Origin: Clostridia bacterium
GTDB taxonomy: Bacteria > Bacillota > Clostridia > TANB77 > CAG-508
Assembly: GCA_029258515.1 (NCBI GenBank)
Contig: JARHYK010000019.1
Coordinates: 1-64,000 of the forward strand
DNA: 64,000 nt
Direction of reading: 5' to 3'
Shown: positions 55,152 to 64,000 of the stretch, in pieces
How positions within the stretch are numbered: position 1 is the first letter of the stretch
How the letters are laid out: every line of letters starts with the position of its first letter
Position numbers and translations under genes: made by a program
Notes under the pieces: model-generated
Databases searched by the model: none
The model's input: the letters and a program-made list of their open reading frames with translations, nothing else
What the model was told of the DNA's origin: nothing

Positions 55152-56723
55152 ATGAAATTACATGATTTAGCAATTATTTTTATACTAATAATACTACCAA
55201 TTTCAATGATATTATCATCATATGTAAAAAATAGGGTAGATACATTAAATATGCAAATACTATATGATCAAAAATTATTAAATGCTACATATGACACAGT
55301 GATAGCATATCAAAAAAACACATTAAACAGTAGTACATCAGATTTAGCAATGTCGAAACTAAGAGACATTGAAGCATCAGCAAACGCGTTTTTTACAGCA
55401 TTAGGAGAAAACTTTAACATGTCAGGACATGGAAAAGAAGGAATAGAGGCCTTTGTTCCAGCATTAGTATTTACTTTATATGATGGCTACTATATTTATT
55501 CTCCATACTATAATACTTTAGATGATGAAGCAAAAAAAGCAGAAGAAAATAATGGAAAAAACACAGAAGGAAATAAAATAAACGGATTAAAGCCATACGT
55601 ATATTATAGCTGTAGATACAAAAATGCGGATTGTGATATAGTTATTAACTATTCATTAGATAGTTATATTGATATAAATGGAATTGTTAATAATCAAGCA
55701 GTAAACTTAAATGGATATTTATTAACTACTGCTCAAAAAATATCTGACAACCAAGCAAAATATAAAGAAACAATAATAAATCCAGAAACAACAATAAAAG
55801 AAAAAGCATTATTGGTAGATGAAAATGACAATATAATAGCAGAACCAAATAATATATTTGAAGTAAAAAAAGAAAATGGTGTAAAATATTATAAAAATGG
55901 TGCAAATGTATATATGAACTTAAACTCAAAAGGAATAAAACAAGAAGGAAAAAATATAGGAAACAACAATGATCAAGCTGTTAAATACTATAATCAAGCA
56001 GCAAATTTAAAAAATAAAATAAATAGCACAAGCTTAAAATATATAAAAATAAGTGATGCAATAGATGAAGCTGGAAACAAAATGTTCCCAGATAATAATG
56101 AACTTTTATTTAAAGAATTAGATTCAACAAATAAAAATATAGAAGATGAAGATTCAGAATTTAATGAACATAGATTTAATATAATAAAACATTCAATTGA
56201 AAGAAATTTATCAATAGCAATAACAAATTATAATAATGTTTCAAACAAATTAACAACAGAATTTAAATTACCTAAACTAAAAGATTACGAATGGGAAAGA
56301 GTTTTGAATAATATTTCAGTAATTACCTTTTTACAAGGACTACCAATAGGAGGAAAAATATACAGCGGTCACGCTATTGTAAATAATACTAAAAATGAAG
56401 ACTTTGTAGCAAAAGACTCAATATACATATTAACTAATGACAATATATACCATAATATAAAAGATGAAAATTTAATATCAGCTAAATTAAGTGGCGCAAG
56501 AGGATACTTAAATACTGACTTCGAAATAAAAAATAGTTTAGGTGGATATTATTCACCAAAAGATGGAGCAACAGGATGTTATAATTGTGTAATTTCATCA
56601 GAAAAGAATTCAAATAAGTCAATAGAAGAAATTATGAAAAATAATCCAGAATTAGCAAAAATATACTATACAGCATTAGGAAGAGAAAGATATAGTATGT
56701 ATAGAATAGGAAATCATAAATAG
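55152..56723 (+). CDS. Large pilin-like/tip protein of the Tad-like locus
   Basis: 523 residues with one N-terminal helix (about 5-25, 'DLAIIFILIILPISMILSSYV') followed by 'NMQILYDQKLLNATYDTVIAYQKNTLN', typical of large TadE/TadF-like or Flp-associated proteins in Clostridia, and a large extracellular body ('FTLYDGYYIYSPYY', 'GYYSPKDGATGCYNC'). It may cap the pilus. It is the last gene of the locus and is followed by a terminator. Confidence 0.65.
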   Translation: MKLHDLAIIFILIILPISMILSSYVKNRVDTLNMQILYDQKLLNATYDTVIAYQKNTLNSSTSDLAMSKLRDIEASANAFFTALGENFNMSGHGKEGIEAFVPALVFTLYDGYYIYSPYYNTLDDEAKKAEENNGKNTEGNKINGLKPYVYYSCRYKNADCDIVINYSLDSYIDINGIVNNQAVNLNGYLLTTAQKISDNQAKYKETIINPETTIKEKALLVDENDNIIAEPNNIFEVKKENGVKYYKNGANVYMNLNSKGIKQEGKNIGNNNDQAVKYYNQAANLKNKINSTSLKYIKISDAIDEAGNKMFPDNNELLFKELDSTNKNIEDEDSEFNEHRFNIIKHSIERNLSIAITNYNNVSNKLTTEFKLPKLKDYEWERVLNNISVITFLQGLPIGGKIYSGHAIVNNTKNEDFVAKDSIYILTNDNIYHNIKDENLISAKLSGARGYLNTDFEIKNSLGGYYSPKDGATGCYNCVISSEKNSNKSIEEIMKNNPELAKIYYTALGRERYSMYRIGNHK

Positions 56724-56749
56724 AGAAGCTAAAAAATAGCTTCTTTTTT
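56724..56749 (+). terminator. Terminator of the Tad-like operon
   Basis: AGAAGCT (56724-56730) pairs with AGCTTCT (56738-56744), followed by TTTTT. Confidence 0.85.
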
Positions 56750-56795
56750 GAATTTTTTAATTTTTTTTGTAAATAATAAAATTAAGGTGATTTGA

Positions 56796-58035
56796 ATGAA
56801 TAAAAAATTTAAAAAAACTCTCATTATTTCTATTTTATTAATAATATATGTATACATTTTAGCAATTGATTCAATTCCAAATAATATAACAAAATTTGAA
56901 GGTGAAGAACTAGGAATACCAAATTTTTTAGGAATAAAAATAAATAAAAAAGAAATAGAAGATAGTGTATTAGTAGCGACAAAAGAACGGAAAAAATAAA
57001 TTAGACAAAGTAGGAAATACAAAATTAAGTGTCAATTTACTAAATAATTTTAATATTAAAGATGTAAGTGTTGATGTTTTGCCTAAAATAAAAGTAATTC
57101 CAATAGGAAGTGTGGCAGGTGTTAAGCTATACACAAACGGAGTATTAGTAGTCGGAATGTCAGAAATAGAAGGTCAAGATAACAAAAAATATATACCATA
57201 TCAAAATTCAGGAATAAAAGAAGGAGATATGATTGTTTCGATAAATAATAGAAATATACAAAATACAGAAGATTTAGTTTTAGAAGTAAATAAATCTGAA
57301 GGCAATGATATTAAAGTACAATATATTCATGATAATAAAACTCAAGAATGTAGCATTACTCCTGTAAGAACGGGAATAAAAGAATATAAAATAGGGTTAT
57401 GGGTAAGAGATAGTGCAGCAGGAATAGGAACAGTTACATTCTATTCAAAACAAAATAATAGTTTTGCAGCACTAGGGCATGGAATACAAGATATAGACAC
57501 TGATAGAATAATTAATATAGCATCAGGAGAATTTGTAACAACTAAAATACTAGGAATAAAAAAAGGAGAAAAAGGAGAACCAGGTAGAATTGAAGGAACA
57601 CTAGAAGGACAAAAAAATATAGGAGAAATCAGCCAAAATACTAAGTTTGGAATATATGGAAAAGTCAAAGACATATCAAGTTTAAATATAGATAATTCAA
57701 AAGAAATGGAAGTAGCATTAAGAAGTGAGATAAAAGAAGGAAAAGCATATATTTTAAGTAGTATAGAAAATGGAAAAATAGAAAAATTCGAAATAGAAAT
57801 AGAAAAAATATTTAAAGATAATAATTATAATAACAAAAGTATGAAAATAAAAATTACAGATAATAGATTAATATCAAAAACGGGAGGTATAATTCAAGGA
57901 ATGAGCGGTTCACCTATCATTCAAAATGATAAATTCATAGGAGCTGTAACTCATGTGTTAGTAAATGAACCACTTGAAGGATATGGGGTTTTTGGAGATA
58001 TAATGGTAAAACAATTATATAATTCAAATAGTTAG
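56796..58035 (+). CDS. spoIVB: SpoIVB serine peptidase (S55), with +1 shift at CGG
   Basis: Forespore-secreted protease that triggers pro-sigma-K processing. First frame 56796-56987 (64 codons) holds the N-terminal membrane anchor (7-24). Zero frame then reads CGG AAA AAA TAA. Skipping C56988 gives 'GKNKLDKVGNTKLSVNLLNNF' in pieces, a PDZ domain (about 110-190), and the S55 protease domain with His in 'ALGHGIQD' (about 228), Asp in 'ITDNR' (about 355) and Ser in 'GMSGSPI' (about 372). Joined length 412, close to B. subtilis SpoIVB (426). AAGGTG precedes ATG 56796. Confidence 0.92.
56988..56990 (+). other. In-frame CGG, candidate +1 recoding site in spoIVB
   Basis: Context GAA CGG AAA; reading GAA, skipping C, then GGA AAA AAT AAA TTA GAC joins the anchor to the protease. 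Zero-frame TAA follows two codons after CGG, so a product without the shift would be a 67-residue anchor alone. Confidence 0.75.
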
Positions 58036-58134
58036 AATAATAATTTAAAGAATAAGTTTTCAGTGAAAATTAAGAAAATATCAAAAAAGATATAGTAATA
58101 ATTTATAAAAAAATTAATATTAAACTTTAAAAAT

Positions 58135-58170
58135 ATGAGAATTAAATAGTTACTAATTCTCATATTTTTA
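58135..58170. terminator. Bidirectional terminator between spoIVB and murC
   Basis: ATGAGAATTA (58135-58144) pairs with TAATTCTCAT (58154-58163) followed by ATTTTTATT. Confidence 0.8.
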
Positions 58171-58179
58171 TTATAGAAT

Positions 58180-59565
58180 TTAATTTAATAAAAGTGAACC
58201 AATTTCAGTAACTGTGCCGGCACCTAAAGTGATTATGATATCATCTTTTTTTACATTTTCTTTTAAAAAGCAAACACATTCATCAAAACTTTTAATATAT
58301 CTAGCATTTTTATTTTTATCAATATAATTAATTTTATTTACTAAATCTTGAGAAGTAATACCATATACATTTTTTTCTCTAGCAGCATAAATATCTAAAA
58401 TAATAACATTATCAAAATTAATAAGAGCATTGGCAAAATCATCTAATAGATTTTTAGTTCTACTGTAAGTATGAGGTTGGAAAACAACCCAAGACTTATT
58501 ATATTTTTTATTTTTTAAAGCTTTAGAAGTTGCAAGAATTTCAGTTGGATGATGACCGTAATCATCATAAATGCTACAACCATTTAACTTACCTTTAAAT
58601 TCAAATCTACGATGAGCACCTGTGAATTTTTTTAGTGCAACTTTTATATATGATTTATCAACACCATAAGAATAACATAAAGAAATGCAAGATAAAGCAT
58701 TTAAAATGTTGTGAGTACCAGGAACAGATAATTTGAATTTTTCATAATATTTACCATTAATATAAACATCAAATTCAGGAAAACCATCATTGTCAAATAA
58801 AATATTATCTGCATAAAAATCAACATTTTTATTTAAAATACCGTAAGATATACTTTTAGCATTTGTATACTTAGGGAGTTCTAAACAATTTTGATCATCA
58901 CCGTTAACTATTAATAAGCCATCACTAGGTAGTAATTTAACATATTTGACAAAAGCCTTTTTAATATTATCAAAAGTTTTAAAATAATCTAAATGATCAT
59001 TATCGATATTTAGTATGATTTCAGTTTTTGGACTAAACTTTAAAAAACTTTCTACATATTCACAAGCTTCCAAAATAAAATGCTCACTATTTCCAACCCT
59101 ATAATTTCCATCTATTTGTTTCAAAAAAGCACCAACTTGAATATTAGGATCTTGTAAAGCTTCGATAAAACATAAAGAAACCATAGAAGTTGTAGTAGTT
59201 TTTCCGTGAGTGCCAGAGATACAAATAGTATCTTTAAAACAACGAGTAATATCACCTAAAAAATCTGCTCTTTCTATAGTTGGAATTCCGCAATTTTTAG
59301 CTTCAACCATTTCAGGATCATCCATCTTTATAGCAGCAGAATAAACAACAACATCAGCTTTTTTTACATTTTCAATATTATGGCCAATAGATACAGTTAT
59401 ACCAATATTATTTAATTTTTTTGTATTTTCAGATTCACACCAATCAGAGCCAGTAATATGAAATCCCCAATTATTTAAAATAGCAGCAATTCCACTCATG
59501 CTAACTCCCCCGATACCAATCATGTGTATATTTTTATATTTCTTTAAACTCTCAATATGTGGCAT
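58180..59565 (-). CDS. murC: UDP-N-acetylmuramate--L-alanine ligase
   Basis: 461 residues. N-terminal UDP-binding domain ('HMIGIGGVSMSGIAAILNNWG'), ATP loop 'GTHGKTTTTSMV', central 'EACEYVESFL' and 'IDNDHLDYF', C-terminal 'YDDYGHHPTEI', 'FQPHTYSRT'. Adds L-Ala to UDP-MurNAc, the first step of the stem peptide. Monocistronic here, away from a dcw cluster. AAAGGAGG precedes the ATG. Confidence 0.97.
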   Translation of the reverse strand: MPHIESLKKYKNIHMIGIGGVSMSGIAAILNNWGFHITGSDWCESENTKKLNNIGITVSIGHNIENVKKADVVVYSAAIKMDDPEMVEAKNCGIPTIERADFLGDITRCFKDTICISGTHGKTTTTSMVSLCFIEALQDPNIQVGAFLKQIDGNYRVGNSEHFILEACEYVESFLKFSPKTEIILNIDNDHLDYFKTFDNIKKAFVKYVKLLPSDGLLIVNGDDQNCLELPKYTNAKSISYGILNKNVDFYADNILFDNDGFPEFDVYINGKYYEKFKLSVPGTHNILNALSCISLCYSYGVDKSYIKVALKKFTGAHRRFEFKGKLNGCSIYDDYGHHPTEILATSKALKNKKYNKSWVVFQPHTYSRTKNLLDDFANALINFDNVIILDIYAAREKNVYGITSQDLVNKINYIDKNKNARYIKSFDECVCFLKENVKKDDIIITLGAGTVTEIGSLLLN

Positions 59566-59845
59566 TAAAACATCCTCCTTTAAATTAACAAAATAATTAT
59601 ATAATGATGTAAAATAAAATTCAAGGCTTTTAAAGTAAAAATTATAAAAAATAACTAAAATAGTAAAATAAAAAATATTTTATATATTCTAATATATGAT
59701 ATAAAAAGAAGAATATGAAATTAATAATTAAAATAATATAAAAAATGTAAAAAAAAGAAGGAAAAAGTAATTTAATATAGAATAATATAAATGTACATAT
59801 AAATATGTGCAAATATTATTACTTAAGGAAGGCGGTGCACGCAAA

Positions 59846-60118
59846 ATGCAAATAACAGACGTACGTTTAAGAAAAGTAAATTCTGAAAACAGAATGAGAG
59901 CAGTTGCTTCTGTTACATTCGATAACGAATTCGCAGTACACGATATTAAAGTTATCGAAAGTCAAAATGGATTATTCATAGCTATGCCAAGTAGAAAAAC
60001 TCCAAACGGAGAATTCAAAGATATAGCACACCCAATCAATCCAGAAACAAGAGAGAAAATTCAAAAAGCTATTTTAGAAGCTTATGAAGCTCCAGAAACA
60101 GAAGGAACAAACGAATAA
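59846..60118 (+). CDS. spoVG: SpoVG family regulator
   Basis: 90 residues: '[64 protein letters not shown]' in pieces, the SpoVG core with a short acidic tail. A nucleic-acid-binding protein involved in sporulation and septation control. Start at ATG 59846 after AAGGAAGGCGGTG. The promoter is not obvious; in Bacillus it is sigma-H dependent. Confidence 0.96.
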   Translation: MQITDVRLRKVNSENRMRAVASVTFDNEFAVHDIKVIESQNGLFIAMPSRKTPNGEFKDIAHPINPETREKIQKAILEAYEAPETEGTNE

Positions 60119-60132
60119 TTTTGATTGTAAAC

Positions 60133-60167
60133 AAAAACTTTCTTTTTAAACAAAGAAAGTTTTTTTA
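60133..60167 (+). terminator. Terminator of spoVG
   Basis: AAAAACTTTCTTT pairs with AAAGAAAGTTTTTTT. Confidence 0.9.
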
Positions 60168-60267
60168 TGATTTTTAAAAACAAAGTAAAAAATATTTCAA
60201 TAAAACGTAAAAAAGTAACTACTAAACAAAGAATTTAAGAAAAAAGAAACAAAAAATCATAAAAAAG

Positions 60268-60296
60268 TTGCATATTTTTGTCAAACATAGTATAAT
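60268..60296 (+). promoter_or_regulatory. Promoter of the GT2 gene
   Basis: TTGCAT (60268-60273), 17-bp spacer, TATAAT (60291-60296). Confidence 0.7.
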
Positions 60297-60367
60297 AAAA
60301 AAAGAACAAAATAAATATATAATATAGCAACCGAGTAAAAAATAAAATAAAAAAGAGAGGTAAAAAA

Positions 60368-61615
60368 ATGGAGTATCTATATATACTTAGAGAAGCATTA
60401 GTTTGGACAGTAACAATATTTTGGCTTTATCAATTAGTAATTAGTATATGTTCTCTAATCAAATTAAAAGATAAACCACTAAAAGTTAAGAAAAATCATA
60501 AATTTATGGCTATTATTCCAGCTCATAATGAAGAGAATGTTGTAAGTAATTTAATAGAAAGTTTAAAAAATCAAAATTATGATAAAAATCTATATGATAT
60601 TTATGTAATTGCAGATAACTGCACAGATAGAACAGCCAATATTGCAAGAAAAGCAGGTGCAAAAGTCTATGAAAGATTCGATGAAGAAAAGAAAACTAAA
60701 GGATATGCATTAGATTGGTTTTTGCAACAAAAAATAAAAGAAAATGCAGATTATGATGCAGTATGTGTATTTGATGCAGATAATATAGTTGATAAAGATT
60801 TTTTAAAAAATATGAATAAAAAACTATGTCAAGGTGAAGATGTAGTCCAAGGATATAGAGATATAAAAAATCCAACAGATAGCTGGATAACAGCAGGTTA
60901 TGCAATTTTTTATTGGACTATGCACAGATTTTATCATTTAGCTAGATACAACTTAGGATTATCAACATTATTAAATGGAACAGGATTTATGATAAGATTT
61001 GATGTATTAAAACCTGAAGGTTGGAAAACAGTAACATTAACAGAAGATATAGAATTTTCTTTACAAAGAATTATAAAAGGTAAAAAACTAGGATGGGCAA
61101 CAGATGCAATAGTATATGATGAACAACCAACAAGTTTTAAACAAAGCTGGTCACAAAGAAGTAGATGGACAGTAGGACATATTCAATGTATAAATGAATA
61201 CACAAAAAAATTAGCAGTATCAGTAAAAGAAAAAAAATCATTAATAAATTTTGATGGGTTTTTATATATAGTAGGAAGTATTCCGATGTTCATTGCAACA
61301 ATACTACTACTATTAACAAACTTTTTGATGTATGCAGGAAATGGAATAACACAAGCAGAACTAATATTAAATATTGCTAAATATTTAGTACCAACATTTT
61401 TATTTCCAATAGCAACAGGTATATTTGTAATGTGGTTAGATAAAAGACCAATAAAACCAATGATTAAAGGCTTATTATGTTATCCTCTATTCATGGGTTC
61501 ATGGCTATTAATAAATTTTGTATGCCTATTTAAAAGAAATTTGAATTGGGAAAAAATAAATCATGTAAGAAATATAAAAATAACAGATATTGGATTACAA
61601 GAAGAAAGAAATTAA
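60368..61615 (+). CDS. Processive GT2-family glycosyltransferase
   Basis: 415 residues. N-terminal helix (about 10-30), GT-A domain with 'AIIPAHNEENVVSNLIESLK', 'FDADN' (DxD position), 'TEDIEFSLQRIIKG' (TED motif), 'QRSRW' (Q/RxxRW), and three C-terminal helices (about 298-322, 340-360, 375-397). This set marks processive synthases such as those making beta-glucans or poly-GlcNAc. Product unknown. Confidence 0.85.
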   Translation: MEYLYILREALVWTVTIFWLYQLVISICSLIKLKDKPLKVKKNHKFMAIIPAHNEENVVSNLIESLKNQNYDKNLYDIYVIADNCTDRTANIARKAGAKVYERFDEEKKTKGYALDWFLQQKIKENADYDAVCVFDADNIVDKDFLKNMNKKLCQGEDVVQGYRDIKNPTDSWITAGYAIFYWTMHRFYHLARYNLGLSTLLNGTGFMIRFDVLKPEGWKTVTLTEDIEFSLQRIIKGKKLGWATDAIVYDEQPTSFKQSWSQRSRWTVGHIQCINEYTKKLAVSVKEKKSLINFDGFLYIVGSIPMFIATILLLLTNFLMYAGNGITQAELILNIAKYLVPTFLFPIATGIFVMWLDKRPIKPMIKGLLCYPLFMGSWLLINFVCLFKRNLNWEKINHVRNIKITDIGLQEERN

Positions 61616-61646
61616 AAAAAGAAAAGATTATGTCTTTTCTTTTTTT
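61614..61646 (+). terminator. Terminator of the GT2 gene
   Basis: AAAAAAAGAAAAGA pairs with TCTTTTCTTTTTTT around TTATG. Confidence 0.85.
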
Positions 61647-61695
61647 AATTTTTAGTGTATTATATTAATATAAATAAAAATAGAAGGAGAAGAAA

Positions 61696-63180
61696 ATGAA
61701 AAAAGTTAAAGAAAAAATATTAAACAAACAATGTATAGTTCATATTCTATTAATTGTAATAGGAACAATTTTATTATTGATACCATCGTTTCATAGTAAT
61801 ATATGGTTTGACGAATCATATAGCGTAGGAATTGTAAATCACTCTTTTATTGATATATGGAAAATAGGAGCACATGATGTTCATCCAATACTTTATTATT
61901 GGATGCTAAAAATAGTTAATATAATATTTGGAACTAATATAATTGCGTATAGAATTTTTTCCGTACTAGGAATTGTAACATTAGGTATATTAGGAATGAC
62001 ACATATAAGAAAAGATTTTGGAAACAAAACAGGAATGCTATTTACTTTTTTTAGTATGTTTTTACCAACTATGCTAAATTATGGATTAGAAATTAGAATG
62101 TATTCATGGACAATTGTATTTGTAACTCTTATGGCAATCTATTTATATAGATTTATAAAAGAGAAAAACACTAAAAATTTAATATTGTTTGGATTGTTTA
62201 GCATCATAAGTTGCTACATGCATTATTATGCTTTAGTATGTGCAGGAATAGTAAACTTAGGATTAATTATATATATAATAAAAAACAGAAAAAAAATTGA
62301 TATAAAAATTATAAAACAATTTATTTTAATAGAAGTAATACAAGTTTTATTATACATACCATGGTTTATATTTTTTGTAAAGCAAGCATTTAGAGTAGGA
62401 AAAGGATTTTGGATATCAATAACATTTCCACAAATATTAGTAGATATAATTAATTTTCAGTATAAAGGAAAAATGCAAGAAACAATACCAACTATTTTTT
62501 CTTGCTTACTATATGGATATCTTTTATATATAATAATAAAAAATATAAGAAGAAAAGTAGATATAAAAGAAGGAATAATACCTTTAATTATATATTTATT
62601 AGTAATAATAATGGTAGCTATAGTTTCAATAGTATCACCAATTTTATATGCTAGATATTTATTTACAATAACAGGATTATTATTGTTTGCTATTTCATAT
62701 TTCTTAAACAAGGAAGATAATAAATTTATGATAGGATTAATATGTGGAGCAGTTATAATAATGTCATTAAACAACTTGAAAATTATTATGGATAAAAATT
62801 ATGATAAATCAAATAATAAACCAATAAGCTATATTAAAGAAATAATAAAACCAGAAGATACAATTGTGTATTCAAAAATAGGAAATGGTGCAATAGTTGC
62901 AACATTAGTAGATAATAACAACCAATATTTCTTAAATCTTGAAAATTGGACTGTTGAAGAAGCATATAAAGCATATGGACCAAATATGAAAACAGTAGAC
63001 AGCTATGAAGAAGCGATAAAAGAAAATAAAGGAAGAATTATTGTAGTAGATACAGATGACTTACCATTATATACAAAAATAGAAAACAAAGAAAAATATA
63101 ATGAAGTAGAAAGAAAAAGATTTGAAACTAAATATAATGACGATATTTTTCAAATAATAGTTTTAGAAGAAAAGAAATAA
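61696..63180 (+). CDS. GT-C membrane glycosyltransferase (GT39-like)
   Basis: 494 residues, about eleven helices. First loop 'NIWFDESYSVGIVNHSFIDIWKIGAHDVHPILYYWMLK' in pieces has the metal/lipid-binding DES motif and the 'DVHPILYY' element of the PMT/ArnT group. An extracellular C-terminal domain (about 375-494) follows. Third GT-C enzyme in the window; ATG 61696 after AGAAGGAG. Confidence 0.8.
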   Translation: MKKVKEKILNKQCIVHILLIVIGTILLLIPSFHSNIWFDESYSVGIVNHSFIDIWKIGAHDVHPILYYWMLKIVNIIFGTNIIAYRIFSVLGIVTLGILGMTHIRKDFGNKTGMLFTFFSMFLPTMLNYGLEIRMYSWTIVFVTLMAIYLYRFIKEKNTKNLILFGLFSIISCYMHYYALVCAGIVNLGLIIYIIKNRKKIDIKIIKQFILIEVIQVLLYIPWFIFFVKQAFRVGKGFWISITFPQILVDIINFQYKGKMQETIPTIFSCLLYGYLLYIIIKNIRRKVDIKEGIIPLIIYLLVIIMVAIVSIVSPILYARYLFTITGLLLFAISYFLNKEDNKFMIGLICGAVIIMSLNNLKIIMDKNYDKSNNKPISYIKEIIKPEDTIVYSKIGNGAIVATLVDNNNQYFLNLENWTVEEAYKAYGPNMKTVDSYEEAIKENKGRIIVVDTDDLPLYTKIENKEKYNEVERKRFETKYNDDIFQIIVLEEKK

Positions 63181-63299
63181 AAATTATAGATTTTCAAATA
63201 TAAAATATACAAAAAATATAAGAAAAAATTACAAAAATTGTATAAAAAACTATATAAAGCCCTAAACGTATTTCATTTTAATAAAATAATCAAAATCTC

Positions 63300-63328
63300 T
63301 TGATTTTTTTGAAAAAATTAGGTATAAT
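63300..63328 (+). promoter_or_regulatory. Promoter of rimP-nusA operon
   Basis: TTGATT (63300-63305), 17-bp spacer, TATAAT (63323-63328). Confidence 0.8.
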
Positions 63329-63350
63329 ATAAGTGTAGGCAAAAAAGAGA

Positions 63351-63377
63351 GAAGAGTGGGAACAAATCCCACTCTTC
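63351..63377 (+). other. GC-rich leader hairpin upstream of rimP
   Basis: GAAGAGTGGG pairs perfectly with CCCACTCTTC around AACAAAT. It starts about 15 bases after the expected transcript start and is among the most stable stems in the window. No T tract; it may be a processing or regulatory element for the nusA operon. Confidence 0.7.
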
Positions 63378-63417
63378 AATCAGTTATAAGATAATACTAA
63401 AAAAGGAGGAGACTATT

Positions 63418-63867
63418 TTGGCAAATATAGAAGAAAGAGTTGAAAACCTACTAAAAGAAAAAATAGAAAATATTGGTTATGAACTTTATGATGTAGAATA
63501 TGCAAAAGAAGGAAAAAACTATTTCTTAAGAATATATATAGATTCATCTAAAGGAATAAATTTAAATGACTGTGAAAAAGTAAACAACGAAATAATGGAT
63601 ATTCTAGATGAAGCAAACTATATAAAAGACCAATACTTTTTAGAAGTATCATCACCAGGAATAGAAAGGATACTAAGAAAGGATAAACATTTACAAAAAA
63701 ATATTGAAACAGAAGTAAATGTAAAATTATTTAAAAAAGATGAACAAGGGAAAAAAGAATATAAAGGAATATTAAAAGGATATACTGAAAAATACATTCA
63801 AATAGATGAAACAAAAATTGATAGAAAAAATATAGCACAAATAAAAACAATATATAATTGGAAATAA
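63418..63867 (+). CDS. rimP: Ribosome maturation factor RimP
   Basis: 149 residues: 'LLKEKIENIGYELYDVEYAKEGKNYFLRIYID' and 'LEVSSPGIERILRKDKHLQ', the RimP signature. Needed for 30S assembly. The start is TTG at 63418, 7 bases after AAGGAGGAG. Followed by nusA 16 bases downstream. Confidence 0.95.
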   Translation: MANIEERVENLLKEKIENIGYELYDVEYAKEGKNYFLRIYIDSSKGINLNDCEKVNNEIMDILDEANYIKDQYFLEVSSPGIERILRKDKHLQKNIETEVNVKLFKKDEQGKKEYKGILKGYTEKYIQIDETKIDRKNIAQIKTIYNWK

Positions 63868-63883
63868 AAAAGGAGGAATAAGA

Positions 63884-64000
63884 ATGAAAGCAATAGATAA
63901 TAAAGAATTAATATTAGCTTTAGATGAATTAGAAAAAGAGAAAGGAATAAAAAAATCATATGTAATAGAAGCGATAGAAACAGCATTGGTTACAGCATAT
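63884..64000 (+). CDS. nusA: Transcription termination/antitermination factor NusA, 5' end
   Basis: 39 codons are visible before the window ends: 'IDNKELILALDELEKEKGI' and 'VIEAIETALVTAY' match the RNA-polymerase-binding N-terminal domain of NusA. AAGGAGG lies 8 bases before the ATG. Position after rimP confirms the identity. Confidence 0.92.
   Translation, partial: MKAIDNKELILALDELEKEKGIKKSYVIEAIETALVTAY

Overview
The window is about 64 kb of very AT-rich bacterial DNA with dense gene packing, AAGGAGG-type ribosome binding sites and Firmicutes-type gene order: hrcA-grpE-dnaK-dnaJ behind a CIRCE operator, era-yqzL-recO, rplU-rpmA, and rimP-nusA. Sporulation genes are present (an alpha/beta-type SASP, SpoIVB, SpoVG, a SpoVD/FtsI-type transpeptidase with PASTA domains). 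The best reading is a spore-forming, low-GC member of the Clostridia, probably a gut lineage. Species cannot be named from the sequence.

Layout. 1-1.7 kb: the 3' end of a surface-type protein with an FGE-sulfatase (C-type-lectin-fold) domain, and a decayed IS200-type insertion sequence. 1.7-5.7 kb: pyrimidine biosynthesis (PyrE-like, pyrF, pyrK, pyrD) plus an ArsC/Spx-like protein. 6-17.8 kb: an Rpn-like nuclease relative, a penicillin-binding protein, rsmA, RNase J, gltX, serS-engB and a CaCA-type exchanger. 18-23.3 kb: heat-shock operon with an inserted CYTH gene. 23.6-24.2 kb: a gene of foreign codon style. 24.7-31 kb: Alg14/Alg13-like glycosyltransferase pair, ruvB, two GT-C membrane glycosyltransferases, a QueH-GNAT fusion. 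31-44 kb: FUSC protein, polA, lytic transglycosylase, TPR protein, tRNA-Gln, transketolase N-half, rplU-rpmA, GT4 glycosyltransferase, era-yqzL-recO, hpf, SASP. 45-56.7 kb: one long Tad-like pilus or secretion operon (CpaB-like, two CpaE/TadZ-like, TadA-like ATPase, TadB/C-like membrane protein, seven small membrane-anchored pilin-like proteins). 56.8-64 kb: spoIVB, murC, spoVG, two more glycosyltransferases, rimP, and the start of nusA.

The outstanding observation is recoding. Five otherwise intact genes (pyrD, engB, ruvB, the tadA-like ATPase, spoIVB) are each split by one apparent +1 frameshift. In all five the zero-frame codon at the break is CGG, and dropping its C restores the frame with a glycine codon (GGA or GGG), at an invariant glycine in at least EngB. 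Reading by eye on both strands I found no other in-frame CGG in any native gene here; the single exception is in the foreign-looking gene at 23.6-24.2 kb. More than 40 out-of-frame CGG trinucleotides cause no disruption. The simplest biological model is that CGG is an unassigned or starved codon at which ribosomes shift +1 and read GGR as glycine (or a four-base CGGR codon is read). The main alternative is a systematic sequencing or assembly artefact.
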